Source of the DNA: a virus
Reading direction: 5' to 3' (one strand)
Length of the DNA stretch: 28,070 nt
IMG/VR virus record: IMGVR_UViG_3300020451_000062
Location: 1 to 28,070 of that record
Positions 6,434 to 15,900 of this stretch are shown here, piece after piece. A model generated the notes under the pieces. That model saw only the letters and a program-made list of their open reading frames with translations. It ran no database searches and had not been told where the DNA came from. The position numbers were made by a program, and so were the translations under genes. Every line of letters starts with the position of its first letter. The first letter of the stretch is position 1.

Positions 6434-8518
6434 TTAGGTGGTTCTAGCACAGAATAGAATTCCTCTAGTTCTGCCATCTTGATTGTATGATCCTGTAATT
6501 ATAGTGTAAATTTCTGATGTCCCAACAGTAATAGTATCACCTTGCTGAATGTTTGCTGATGGAGTCGCAACATCAAAATCAATCATAGCAAAATCATTAG
6601 GTAGATAGTATGGTACTGGAGCTATGTTTATACTTAAAGGAAGACCTTTAATAACTGCGTTAAAGTTAGTAGCATTAGATAACTGTTGTCGTGCATAAAA
6701 TTGACTGTTACTTTTCAATGCTACATCACCACCAATACTCCTATTTGTATGAGATAAATTAGATCTGGTGTAGATATTAACATAAGCAGTGCTTCCTGAT
6801 TTAGTACTCAATGATGTAGTTCCATAAATTGTATCAGTATATGGAGTACCCTCCGCACTACCATTTCCACTTAAACTTTCATAAGGTAAGAATCCACACT
6901 CAGCAGATCTCACACTTAGTTCATAATTATTAACAACTTGATGAGGACCACCTAAGAAACTTCTAAACCTGATGTGTGGAGCATCTTCATTAGTAGATGG
7001 TGAAATAACAGTAACACCACCTAACCACAACTCATCATAATTAAATAGTGCGGGACTTGTATAGTCATGAACAAACCAAGTCATAAAACTATTATCTCTT
7101 AACTTAGTTGATGATAAGTTAGGTTGCTTAAAAGAATAAACAACAAAGTTTGGATCAATGGAAGACTGATAAGAAATTAAATCAAGAGAGTATGCATTGT
7201 ATGCATTATAATCTGCAATTCTTTGCGCATGATCATCATATCGCATTGTAGCGAAAGATGGAACAGGACTATTAGCAATAGTAGAATCATTAAAACGTTT
7301 ATCACCATTAGGTTCATATGGTATGTCGAATTGAGGAGTTCCTTTAAAACTAGCATCGTACATCTGATTTGCTATATCATCAGCTGATACCGCTAGGTCA
7401 TTAGACCAATCATAAAGACTACCATGAGCAGTACGTGAATTACTTAAGACAGTATAATTACTAGGAAGAGTTGATGTCTGTGGACGATAACCAGATCCTG
7501 TAGAAATAGAAAGTTCTGTTCTACCATTTGTATCTGATTCAAAAGAATATGATTGATAAGTAATTCCAAATTTTTTACCTGCCTCAATTTCTCTCCTACA
7601 TACACCCCAAGGTGACACTGCGCTTTGTCGATTTTGCTTATCAAAAAATGAAGAAGTTGTACCGTAAGATTTAGCAACAACATTAGAACTAGAAGCAGCA
7701 ACTACGGTAACTGTGTGTATAGAAGTAAGTGAAGTGGATTTTAAATAATATGTTCCTGCTTGTCCAGGAGAAGGTTTCCATTTTAAATACCAACTATCAT
7801 TTTGAGTGCTCCATTGCCATGCAGCTTGGTTAACAACATTCGCTGGCATCCAACCATCTAACCAACCAGTAGTATAATTAGAAATAGTACCACTTGCTAG
7901 TGTGTTTCCTAAAGAAGTATCATTATTAGGATCATACCAAAGGAGGTATGTGTATTGAGTCATCGCTTTTAATATAAGAGTATCACCTTCAGCGATAGTA
8001 ATGTTTGCTGCTGAGGATATATTTGTAGATGCGATTGAACCATTAGCATCAATACCAGTCAAATTATTAGAAGAGTCATATTCTAGATTGTAGGTAGTAC
8101 CACCACTAGCATATCCTTCAACGAAAACAGTTACATTAATATCTTGTACACCATTAGAACCAGTACCACCAAAATCTAAATCATTTAAAGTCAGAACATC
8201 TCCATTTACGTATCCATAACCTTGACGATTAACTTTAACATATCTTACTTGTCCACCATAAGAACCTATTTCAAAACTTGCACCAGTTCCTGATCCTGTT
8301 GAAGAAGATGGGAAAACATCATACCAATAATCCCACTCATTACTACCTGAACGATCAGTATTTTGTCCACCAGTAGTCCAAGATTTAATACCACCAACTA
8401 ACCCAGTAACAGGACCCATGTGTGCTCCAACTGTGGTAAGTGCGTCTTCGATCTGATCGATAACATCACTTCTCGACCACCCGATTGGTTTACTATGTGT
8501 AGTTGCGGTTACAGTCAT
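6434..8518 (-). CDS. Large virion-type protein of unknown role (694 aa)
   Basis: No known enzymatic domain is recognised. The product is rich in Ser, Thr, Gly, Asn and Tyr, with no membrane segment, as is typical of tail or fibre structural proteins. The N-terminus (about residues 1-50) is not like the anchors of the neighbouring fibres. Residues ~90-130 carry a beta-type motif with GYGYVNGDVLTLNDLDFGG, a kind of Gly-rich repeat common in marine phage structural proteins. Residues ~175-270 (from ITIAEGDTLILKA to AGTYYLKS) have the layout of a cupredoxin-like fold but without copper ligands; this is tentative. The gene lies 3 bases downstream of the 814-aa fibre gene and 11 bases before the protease gene, so the three are probably co-expressed late genes. 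Confidence 0.75.
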   Translation of the reverse strand: MTVTATTHSKPIGWSRSDVIDQIEDALTTVGAHMGPVTGLVGGIKSWTTGGQNTDRSGSNEWDYWYDVFPSSSTGSGTGASFEIGSYGGQVRYVKVNRQGYGYVNGDVLTLNDLDFGGTGSNGVQDINVTVFVEGYASGGTTYNLEYDSSNNLTGIDANGSIASTNISSAANITIAEGDTLILKAMTQYTYLLWYDPNNDTSLGNTLASGTISNYTTGWLDGWMPANVVNQAAWQWSTQNDSWYLKWKPSPGQAGTYYLKSTSLTSIHTVTVVAASSSNVVAKSYGTTSSFFDKQNRQSAVSPWGVCRREIEAGKKFGITYQSYSFESDTNGRTELSISTGSGYRPQTSTLPSNYTVLSNSRTAHGSLYDWSNDLAVSADDIANQMYDASFKGTPQFDIPYEPNGDKRFNDSTIANSPVPSFATMRYDDHAQRIADYNAYNAYSLDLISYQSSIDPNFVVYSFKQPNLSSTKLRDNSFMTWFVHDYTSPALFNYDELWLGGVTVISPSTNEDAPHIRFRSFLGGPHQVVNNYELSVRSAECGFLPYESLSGNGSAEGTPYTDTIYGTTSLSTKSGSTAYVNIYTRSNLSHTNRSIGGDVALKSNSQFYARQQLSNATNFNAVIKGLPLSINIAPVPYYLPNDFAMIDFDVATPSANIQQGDTITVGTSEIYTIITGSYNQDGRTRGILFCARTT

Positions 8519-8521
8519 TTG

Positions 8522-10966
8522 TTAATTCTCCAGTTGCAATATTGTAAGAGTTGCAGTGATTGTTGTGTTCGCACCAGAAAGATTTTCTACAGTTACATAA
8601 ATGTTGGTACTAACTGGTGATTCAGTATTACCACCAACAGTAAATGGTGTTATAATTTGTTGTTGATTCTGACCTGAGGTGATTACTTCAGCGAGTACAC
8701 CAGAACCAGGATCAGGGTCTTCACCTACGTTCCTATTTACGTCGTTAGTTCTTGCTTGGCTACTACTATATATGCGACACCATGCTGCATCAGATAAGTT
8801 AATTTGCATCAATACATATGATTTGAATCCAACTAAATCTAACGTATCATAAGTTCCAGGTGCTAAGAGAATTGTGGTTCCACTTACAGTTGTTCTACTA
8901 GAAAGAGTACCACCTCCTCCTCCACCGCCACCAGTCGCACTAAGAACACCAGCAGCAGTAACAGCAAGACCTGATCCAATAATTACACCACCCAATTGAG
9001 AAGTTGTAGCAGGAACAATATTAGCAATACCTGTAGTCTGATCTATATTAATTGTGGTACCGTTCTTAATACCACCAAGAGATGTTGGTGATGCAATAGC
9101 GATAGCAGATGCTGAAGTGCTAAGAATTCCAGAAGAATCAATACTTAATCCAGTTCCAACTTTAACTCCTCCAAGAACAGTAGCAGATGCAGTTGGAAGA
9201 GTTACACTAGCAATTCCAGTGCTACTATCGATCGCTAATCCAGAACCAATCTTAATACCACCTAATACAGTAGTAGAAGCAACGGGAAGAGATTGAACAT
9301 TGGAACTAAGAACACCACTAGCAGTGATAGAAAGACCAGCTCCAATCATTACACCACCCAACGTTCCATTAGTTGCAACAGGCAATGTATATCCACTAGG
9401 AGCAGCACTAATCTGCCCGTTCGACGCCATGGTAATGCTAGTTCCGTCTATTCTAACGCCACCTAATACAGTTGTAGATGCTTGAGGTAGTGTATAGAAA
9501 CTAGCAGGTTTATTAAGAATTTGTGATAGACCTGATGCAGAATTCCAATCAGCATTTACTGGTTGAACACTATTGAAAGTAATTCTATTGTTAGCAGGTT
9601 CATGTGTTAATGTCGTACCACCTAGAGCAAGAATCTGATAACTAGATGTTGTACCATCCGTAGCGGTAAGAGTAACTGTAGCTTCGTTACTTGCTAAGGT
9701 AGTTCCTACAGAAAGAGTATAGTTATTTAAGTTATAATAATTAGTTCCATCATTTGTCCACTCCCATTTATCAGTAGCTTCATTCCAACGTAAGACTGTA
9801 TCAGTTGACGTGCCTCTATCAATTCTGATTGATCCATTTTGTGATGGAGTTCCTGTTGTACCATCATTAATAACAATCTCATTGTTAGATACGCTGAGAG
9901 TATTAACGTTAGTGTTAGTGGTTGTTCCCTGTACAAGTAGGTTACCAGTAACTGTGAGGTCACCAACAGATAAGTTATTAGATGTAGTACCACCTCTGCC
10001 TGTAATAGTATCAAGAGTATCAGACTCAGCAGTTAAATATGTTGGAGTAAAATTTTCCCATTGTGATGAAGATGCATTGTACTTAATGAGATCTCCTCCA
10101 GTCAAACTAGCTAAAGTTACATCAGTGAGATCAGGCAATGCAACCTGAGTTAAATATCCAGCAGCACCATGATCACCCCATCCGTATGCAGCATTCCATT
10201 CTGATAGTTTTGTTAATGTAATACTACCAGCAGGTGAAGCAGTAAATACAGGATCAACTTCTGATGCAGCTGCAGCATTTCCTGGCTCCCATTTACCAGC
10301 AGTAGAATCCCAGATGAGTGCTTGTCCGTTTGTTGGTGCTGCTGATGCTGTATCAACATCACTGAAAGTATTGATAGGAATACTGGTAAGATCTCCAGCA
10401 ACTAGATATCCATTAACACTATGATCTCCCCAGTTGTATGCTGCATTCCATTGAGTAGATCCAGAAGATCCATTACCTGTAGTGATACCTCCAGTGAATG
10501 TTGCATCAGTTGAATTAGTAAAGTTAGCAAGACCACCTACAGTTAAATTATTTACTACTACATTTGGATTACCAGATAGTCCAGTCGAACTACCAGAAAT
10601 ATTTGCACCAGTAATCAATGCTGTAGATGGATTGTATGTAAGAGTATCGTCTGCAAATGTTTCTACATTACCAGTAGCAGCAGATCCAAGAATCAAAGGA
10701 AGAGTAAGATTATCACTTCCTTTTGTTGTTACGTTAATAACATTATTTAATTCGTTTAACCATTCAGATGTACCATCATATCTAATGACTTGATCTGTTG
10801 TTAAAGAAGCTAGTGTTACGTCTGTTAGACCACCAAGAGTAGTTGATCCACCTCCACCACCAGCAGGAGAAAGAGATACCCAAGAGGTTCCATCCCACTC
10901 CCAGGTAATACCTGCTGCAGTGTGTGTAGCTCCTGTTGAAGGATTCGATGGGAATGAAATAGCCAT
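8522..10966 (-). CDS. Modular tail fibre-like protein with LGG repeats
   Basis: An 814-aa fibre. The N-terminus (MAISFPSNPSTG then WEWDGTSWV, residues 1-31) is shared with the 528-aa fibre and is probably an anchor to the tail or another fibre. Next come a DLTDVTLASLT module, two WNAAY.WGDH..GYL motifs (about residues 175-275), a GTPSQNG/RWNEATDKWEW module (~370-410) and six tandem ~30-residue units of the form LP.A..T.LGG..IG.GL.I...G (about 495-680). A nine-glycine hinge follows. The last ~115 residues (from GFKSYVLMQI to TILQLEN) form a C-terminal domain of a kind frequent in marine phage fibres, likely the receptor-facing tip. Fibre assignment is firm; the receptor is unknown. An AATAAATA motif at 10972-10979 is too close to the ATG to be a convincing promoter. 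Confidence 0.88.
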   Translation of the reverse strand: MAISFPSNPSTGATHTAAGITWEWDGTSWVSLSPAGGGGGSTTLGGLTDVTLASLTTDQVIRYDGTSEWLNELNNVINVTTKGSDNLTLPLILGSAATGNVETFADDTLTYNPSTALITGANISGSSTGLSGNPNVVVNNLTVGGLANFTNSTDATFTGGITTGNGSSGSTQWNAAYNWGDHSVNGYLVAGDLTSIPINTFSDVDTASAAPTNGQALIWDSTAGKWEPGNAAAASEVDPVFTASPAGSITLTKLSEWNAAYGWGDHGAAGYLTQVALPDLTDVTLASLTGGDLIKYNASSSQWENFTPTYLTAESDTLDTITGRGGTTSNNLSVGDLTVTGNLLVQGTTTNTNVNTLSVSNNEIVINDGTTGTPSQNGSIRIDRGTSTDTVLRWNEATDKWEWTNDGTNYYNLNNYTLSVGTTLASNEATVTLTATDGTTSSYQILALGGTTLTHEPANNRITFNSVQPVNADWNSASGLSQILNKPASFYTLPQASTTVLGGVRIDGTSITMASNGQISAAPSGYTLPVATNGTLGGVMIGAGLSITASGVLSSNVQSLPVASTTVLGGIKIGSGLAIDSSTGIASVTLPTASATVLGGVKVGTGLSIDSSGILSTSASAIAIASPTSLGGIKNGTTINIDQTTGIANIVPATTSQLGGVIIGSGLAVTAAGVLSATGGGGGGGGTLSSRTTVSGTTILLAPGTYDTLDLVGFKSYVLMQINLSDAAWCRIYSSSQARTNDVNRNVGEDPDPGSGVLAEVITSGQNQQQIITPFTVGGNTESPVSTNIYVTVENLSGANTTITATLTILQLEN
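8933..9492 (-). repeat. Six tandem fibre-shaft repeats (LGG units)
   Basis: Six imperfect in-frame units of about 27-35 codons encode LP.A..T.LGG(V/I).IG.GL.I...G.L.. . The best-matching units are the third and fourth (TTVLGGIKIGSGLAIDSS and ATVLGGVKVGTGLSIDSS). Such units probably build a trimeric beta-rich shaft and may change in copy number by recombination. Confidence 0.8.
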
Positions 10967-10978
10967 AAAGATATTTAT

Positions 10979-12565
10979 TTAATGCTTAATAATGAAAACC
11001 ATCGCATAATATGGTGGTAAGTTGTTGTGTGCTTGGTCTCCACCAGCACTTCCAGTTTGAACAACGTTAAGATTACAATCATTGTTACTTGCTGGCCAAG
11101 GACGATAACCCTGATCGACCGATGCATCTTGACGATCCCAAGAGTGAGAGTGTGAAGGCATTTGATCTACTGTTAAGGTCACTGTTGCTTCACCACCAGT
11201 AGCACCAGCAGAATAAGTGGAACCAGCACCAACAATAAACCTATTTCTTAAATCAGGAGTGTATTGTCCAACTATTGCTGCGAGAGCACCATAAGAAGCT
11301 GTTGTTGTACCATCACATAACAACCAACCTGCAGGTGCTGTAGATCCAGCATACATCATGATTGCACCAACAGGAGCAGCTTCAGTAACTCGACTATCTT
11401 TTATGAATGAACTACTAGCAGAACTCCATCTCACACCGTCTGCGTCAGCAAGACCAGTAGTATCTGTAGTTACAACTGCTTTGCCTTCATAGGTAAGCAC
11501 ACCATTAGGAGCACCAAGAGAGAATGATTGTGGAGGGTTGCTATCATTAGTAAATTTAATACTATTATCACTTAAGAATAGATGTCTTACTTTTTTATCT
11601 GCACTACCAATATCATAGGTAGCGTTTGTTGTAGGTAATAAATGAAAATCATACTGACCCATCAAAGATGTAACATCAGCATCACCATATGCTGACGCCA
11701 TTCCAGAATAAGTAGAACCATCATTAGTGAACTCCCACTGATCTGAAGTTTCATTCCAACGAATTTCTACGTTAGCAGATGTACCTCTTTCAATTGCAAG
11801 TCCACCATTTTGTGATGGAGTACCAGTTTCATCACTGTTAAGAGTTAAAATATTATCTCCAATATTAACTGTATTACTATTGACTGTGGTTGTCGTTCCA
11901 TTGACTGTTAGGTTACTACATGTAAAGTCTCCTACTGTTGTTGCTAAAGAAGTTGTATTCCCTGCAGTTAATACTTCAGTTAATGTTGGTGTGTTACCAG
12001 TTAAATCAGGAGCAACCTCCCATGAAGCACCATTGTACTTCAGAATATATCCAACCTGAGCACCATTGACTGCATCTACATCACTAAGATCATTAAGAGC
12101 AAGTGACTGCTGAGAAGTTAGAACATTTATAGTTCCAGACATATTAGGGTGTGATGTACACTGATAGTACAATGTATCAGGTGCATTCATTGGAACAACA
12201 AATGTGAGATCTGATCCATTACCAGCGTCATTGTTTGTTACACCACTATTATATGCTGTACCACCACCTGCTTGAGGACCAGTGGATTGAATTCTAAAAG
12301 GATGTCCACCTGATCTATTTTTAAAAACGTATGACTGACCTCTTATCAAATATAAAGTTGGATCCTCAGCATTTGTAGGGAATCCTTCACCAGAGAATAT
12401 GTAATGTGTGTTTGCTGTTTGTGTAAGAGTCCACGAAATTACTGGTTGCCCAGGTATATCAGTAGTATTACTTGTTACCCAAGATGTTCCATCCCAAGTC
12501 CATGTGTTACCACCAGATGTGAACACTTGATTTGAAGTAGGAGTATCGGGAAAATTTATTGCCAT
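10979..12565 (-). CDS. Tail fibre with plastocyanin-like domain and C-terminal tail collar domain
   Basis: A 528-aa protein. Residues 1-30 (MAINFPDTPT, then WTWDGTSWV) match the N-terminal anchor of the 814-aa fibre. Residues ~42-150 look like a cupredoxin domain: GGHPFRI gives His88, and LYYQCTSHPNMSGTINV gives Cys136, His139 and Met142, a full set of type-1 copper ligand types. A DLSDVDAVNGAQVGYILKYNGASWE-type module follows, then a GTPSQNG/RWNETSDQWEF module also found in the 814-aa fibre. Residues 400-528 are a phage tail collar domain (GWLLCDG, DLRNRFIVGAG, MPSHSHS, ending LPPYYAMVFIIKH), which often forms fibre tips and includes an HSH metal-type motif. The fibre role is well supported; copper binding is inference. 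The gene follows the 123-aa gene by 5 bases. Confidence 0.9.
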   Translation of the reverse strand: MAINFPDTPTSNQVFTSGGNTWTWDGTSWVTSNTTDIPGQPVISWTLTQTANTHYIFSGEGFPTNAEDPTLYLIRGQSYVFKNRSGGHPFRIQSTGPQAGGGTAYNSGVTNNDAGNGSDLTFVVPMNAPDTLYYQCTSHPNMSGTINVLTSQQSLALNDLSDVDAVNGAQVGYILKYNGASWEVAPDLTGNTPTLTEVLTAGNTTSLATTVGDFTCSNLTVNGTTTTVNSNTVNIGDNILTLNSDETGTPSQNGGLAIERGTSANVEIRWNETSDQWEFTNDGSTYSGMASAYGDADVTSLMGQYDFHLLPTTNATYDIGSADKKVRHLFLSDNSIKFTNDSNPPQSFSLGAPNGVLTYEGKAVVTTDTTGLADADGVRWSSASSSFIKDSRVTEAAPVGAIMMYAGSTAPAGWLLCDGTTTASYGALAAIVGQYTPDLRNRFIVGAGSTYSAGATGGEATVTLTVDQMPSHSHSWDRQDASVDQGYRPWPASNNDCNLNVVQTGSAGGDQAHNNLPPYYAMVFIIKH

Positions 12566-12570
12566 GTTAC

Positions 12571-12942
12571 TTAACTAGGTTTTGGATATTTTGTTTTAAC
12601 AGGGTCTACAATATCAGTCTTCCATTTATCAATACCATGATGATAGATATAATCTAGCTGCTCACCGAAACTTGGATACTCTTCATGTCTTTGCTGTTGA
12701 TATGCAACTTGAGTTGCAGCTGCTTTTAGTTCAGTATCTTTTGCTGAAACTTGATCCCAAGTTACTGGTATCAAACTCACATCATTAGATTCTATATTGT
12801 TACCATTTGCTGTACCAGTTACAACACTATAAGCTGATATAAAACTAGCACTATCAGTTACATCACCATTCAATTTTAAAACATACTGATCATCACTTAT
12901 TCCAAGTGCTAGTAATGCCTCTTGTAGTTCTATAATATTCAT
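12571..12942 (-). CDS. Small protein between fibre genes, possible fibre assembly factor
   Basis: A 123-aa soluble protein. The N-terminal ~40 residues (LQEALLALGISDDQYVLKLNG) look compactly folded. The middle is Ala/Gln-rich and helical (ELKAAATQVAYQQQRHEEYP), and the end has an EEYPSFGEQLDYIYHHGIDKW motif with a KTKYPKPS tail. That YPS..EQLD....G...W....KYP pattern recurs in small proteins encoded beside phage tail fibre genes. No catalytic motif is seen. Its ATG overlaps the TAA of the 1567-aa fibre by one base (TAATG), indicating translational coupling, and it precedes the 528-aa fibre gene by 5 bases. A chaperone or minor structural role is inference from position only. Confidence 0.8.
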   Translation of the reverse strand: MNIIELQEALLALGISDDQYVLKLNGDVTDSASFISAYSVVTGTANGNNIESNDVSLIPVTWDQVSAKDTELKAAATQVAYQQQRHEEYPSFGEQLDYIYHHGIDKWKTDIVDPVKTKYPKPS

Positions 12943-15900
12943 TATCCTGCCTCCATTAAGACCATGTTACCTTGAGAAACTGAACCGCTATTTGTATTAG
13001 AATTACGAGATGCATATAATTTATATGTAACGAGTGTATCTACAGCAGGTTGATCCCAATAAGAAATTGAGGACATTCCATCTTGATATTTAGTAGCACT
13101 CACGTTATCTCTTTGAGAGATAGCAGTTCCAACAACAAGTTCTGTTTCTACTCCGCTAACTGTACGAGTCAACTTATGTTGTCCGAGAGGAGCTGAGTAA
13201 AGATTACCACCAGTATTTGCAATTGTAAACAACATGCTACACATAACAACAATCTTACGGGTATTAGTAGTTGGAGTTATATCTACACTGAATATTTCAG
13301 TATAACCTGTGTTTAGACTAACAGAATCACTAGTGCCTTGATTAGTTCCATTTGATTGAGCAACAGCGGTAGAACCATCCTCCACGTTTATCATGGTACG
13401 GATCTGCGCAGGTGTTAACTCTTCAATATCCCCCGCACCAGTCGTTACTCTACCTAATATTTTGTCTGCTGCTGATACATTTTGAATCTTTGCATAAGTT
13501 ACTGCTCCATCTGCAAAAACTCTAGTTGTACCAGACTGAGTAAAAGTACCCGTAGCTATATGTTCATGCGTAAAGTCACGCATTGCATTTACATTAGCTC
13601 CATTTAAACTAGAAGATGAAGTTAAGTATCCAACAGCATCATGATCACCCCAACCATATGCAGTGTTAGCGTTAGAAAGATCTGGAGGAGTATATGTAAA
13701 GACACCAGTTCCATTATTATATGATAGTGCAGCAGTTCCAGCAGATGCTTGAACAACAGATAGATCTGTTAGGGCAATACCACCTGCAGCAGATAGATCA
13801 TCTGCCATCTCCCAAGAAGAACCATTGTACTTAAGAATTTTACCATTAGCAGCACCAGTTGTTGCATCTACATCACTAAGATCATTAAGAGTAGATGGTA
13901 CAGTTGGAAGAGTAACACTCATCACACCTGTAGAAGAATTGTAAGCAAGATCTCCACCAGCACTTATAGAAGCTCGTGCTCTATCGGTTGTATGATAAAG
14001 ATTACTTGATCCCTCTGATACATCATCGGTAGTAGCAGAAGAAAGACTATAACCTGCAGGTAAAGCATCAACCCATTGGTTACTAGTACCATCTTCATAT
14101 CTGATTTTTAATTTAGCTTCGTCAGACTTGAACCACAAGTCTCCGTTACTAGGTGATCCAGGTGCAGAATCACCAACAGATACACTAGCACCTCCACCAC
14201 CACCTCCAGATACAGTAGACCATGTGACGCCACCCGATCCATTACTGGTTAAAACCTGTCCACTAGTCCCGTTAGAAGTTGGATAAGTTAAACCACCAGC
14301 AACTAATCCATCAGTGTACACAAATCTCCATTTCTTAGTTGTGCTACCAAGATCATATGTTCCATCAGTAAATGGTAGTGCAGTTCCATTCAAACTTAAT
14401 CCTGCAAAAGTAGGAGAATAAGTTGCATCGAAACTAAACTGTGTTCCTACTAGATTGAGACCATTTCCAGCAGTGTATGTTGTATCAGTATCGACCTGTG
14501 CTATCCAAGCATAGTCAGTACCGTTCCAACTTAAAATTTGATTTGATGTAGCACTACCAATATTAAGATGAGAATCTACATCAGCATTGGCGTAAGATCC
14601 ACTACCACCACCGCCGCCACCTCCAACAGGATTGGCGTCAACCCATACACTAGAGTAAAGGATCTTTAATCTTCCTTTATCTGACTCCCACCATAAATCA
14701 CCTGAGCTAGGATTTGATGGAGGATCATCAGAGATAGTTACGTTAGCACCACCTGCTCCACCTGTTAGATCTGCTGCTATCTCCCAAGAACTTCCGTTAT
14801 ATTTGATAATGCTACCCACAGATGCACCAGTAACATCAACATCTGTTAATGCACCTAAGGTAGTAGCACCACTCGTTCCAGTTTGATCTGCTACCCAAAC
14901 AAAATCTGTACCATTCCAACTAAGAATCTGACCTGCTGTAGCACTAGAAGTATTGAGGTGTGTGCTTACATCAGAGTCACCATAAGATGAAGTAACACCA
15001 TTAGTCCAGTTACTTCCATTGTAATAAAGAACTTGACCTGAAGTTGGAGTTGAAATAGTAACATCAGTAAGATCATCTATATCAGTTACAGTTGATCCAC
15101 CTCCTCCAGATACAGTAGACCATGTAATATTTCCTGTGCCATCACTGGTCAAAACTTGACCTGAAGTCCCGTTGGTGTTTGGATAAAGCAAACCACCAGC
15201 AGTTAGTCTTCCAACTGAGATATTATTGATAGTAGTATTACCTCTACCAGTTACACTATCAAGAGTATCTACTTCTGCTGTTAGGTAACCTGCAGAAGCA
15301 TGGTTTCCCCAACTGTATGATTGATTCCAGTTTGCTTTATCTGTGTTTGTTGCTTGTAAATATCCAACAATAGAATGATCACCCCAGTTATATGCTGAGT
15401 TCCAATTAGAAATATTTGCACTGGTAATACCTGCTGAAGGTGATGCAGAAAATATTGGATCTGTTTCAGTTGTAATAAAATTGGTAATATCAGGTGGAGT
15501 AAATGTAAGTAAGTTTTGTGCAGAGTTAAATGTTAGACTACCAGAACCAGAAGGAATGGTGTTGTTGTTAACAACCATCGAACTATTCTGCTGCATACCA
15601 CCACCAGTAGTAACAGTAGTAGGAACCCATCTATTACCATTAGAACTAAAACTTAGAACTTGTCCATCACCAGGGTGTCCTGCTTGAACATCTAATAGAT
15701 CTCCAAGTTGTGTGATACCACCTATAGGAATCCATTCACCGTCTTGATACATTTCAAGTCGGTTATTAACATTATTATAAACTACAGATCCATTTAAAAC
15801 ATTTAGATAATCACGTTCACTTATAGTTTTACTTGGGAACTTGATGTAATCAAGTGCTTGTAGTTCTGTAATTGTTGCACCAGTAGATACAATATTATCT

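Noticed and set aside
10972-10979. AATAAATA motif before the 814-aa fibre gene
   Set aside because: Only about six bases separate it from the ATG, so RNA would start at or within the start codon; it also overlaps the stop codon of the 528-aa gene. Not convincing as a promoter.
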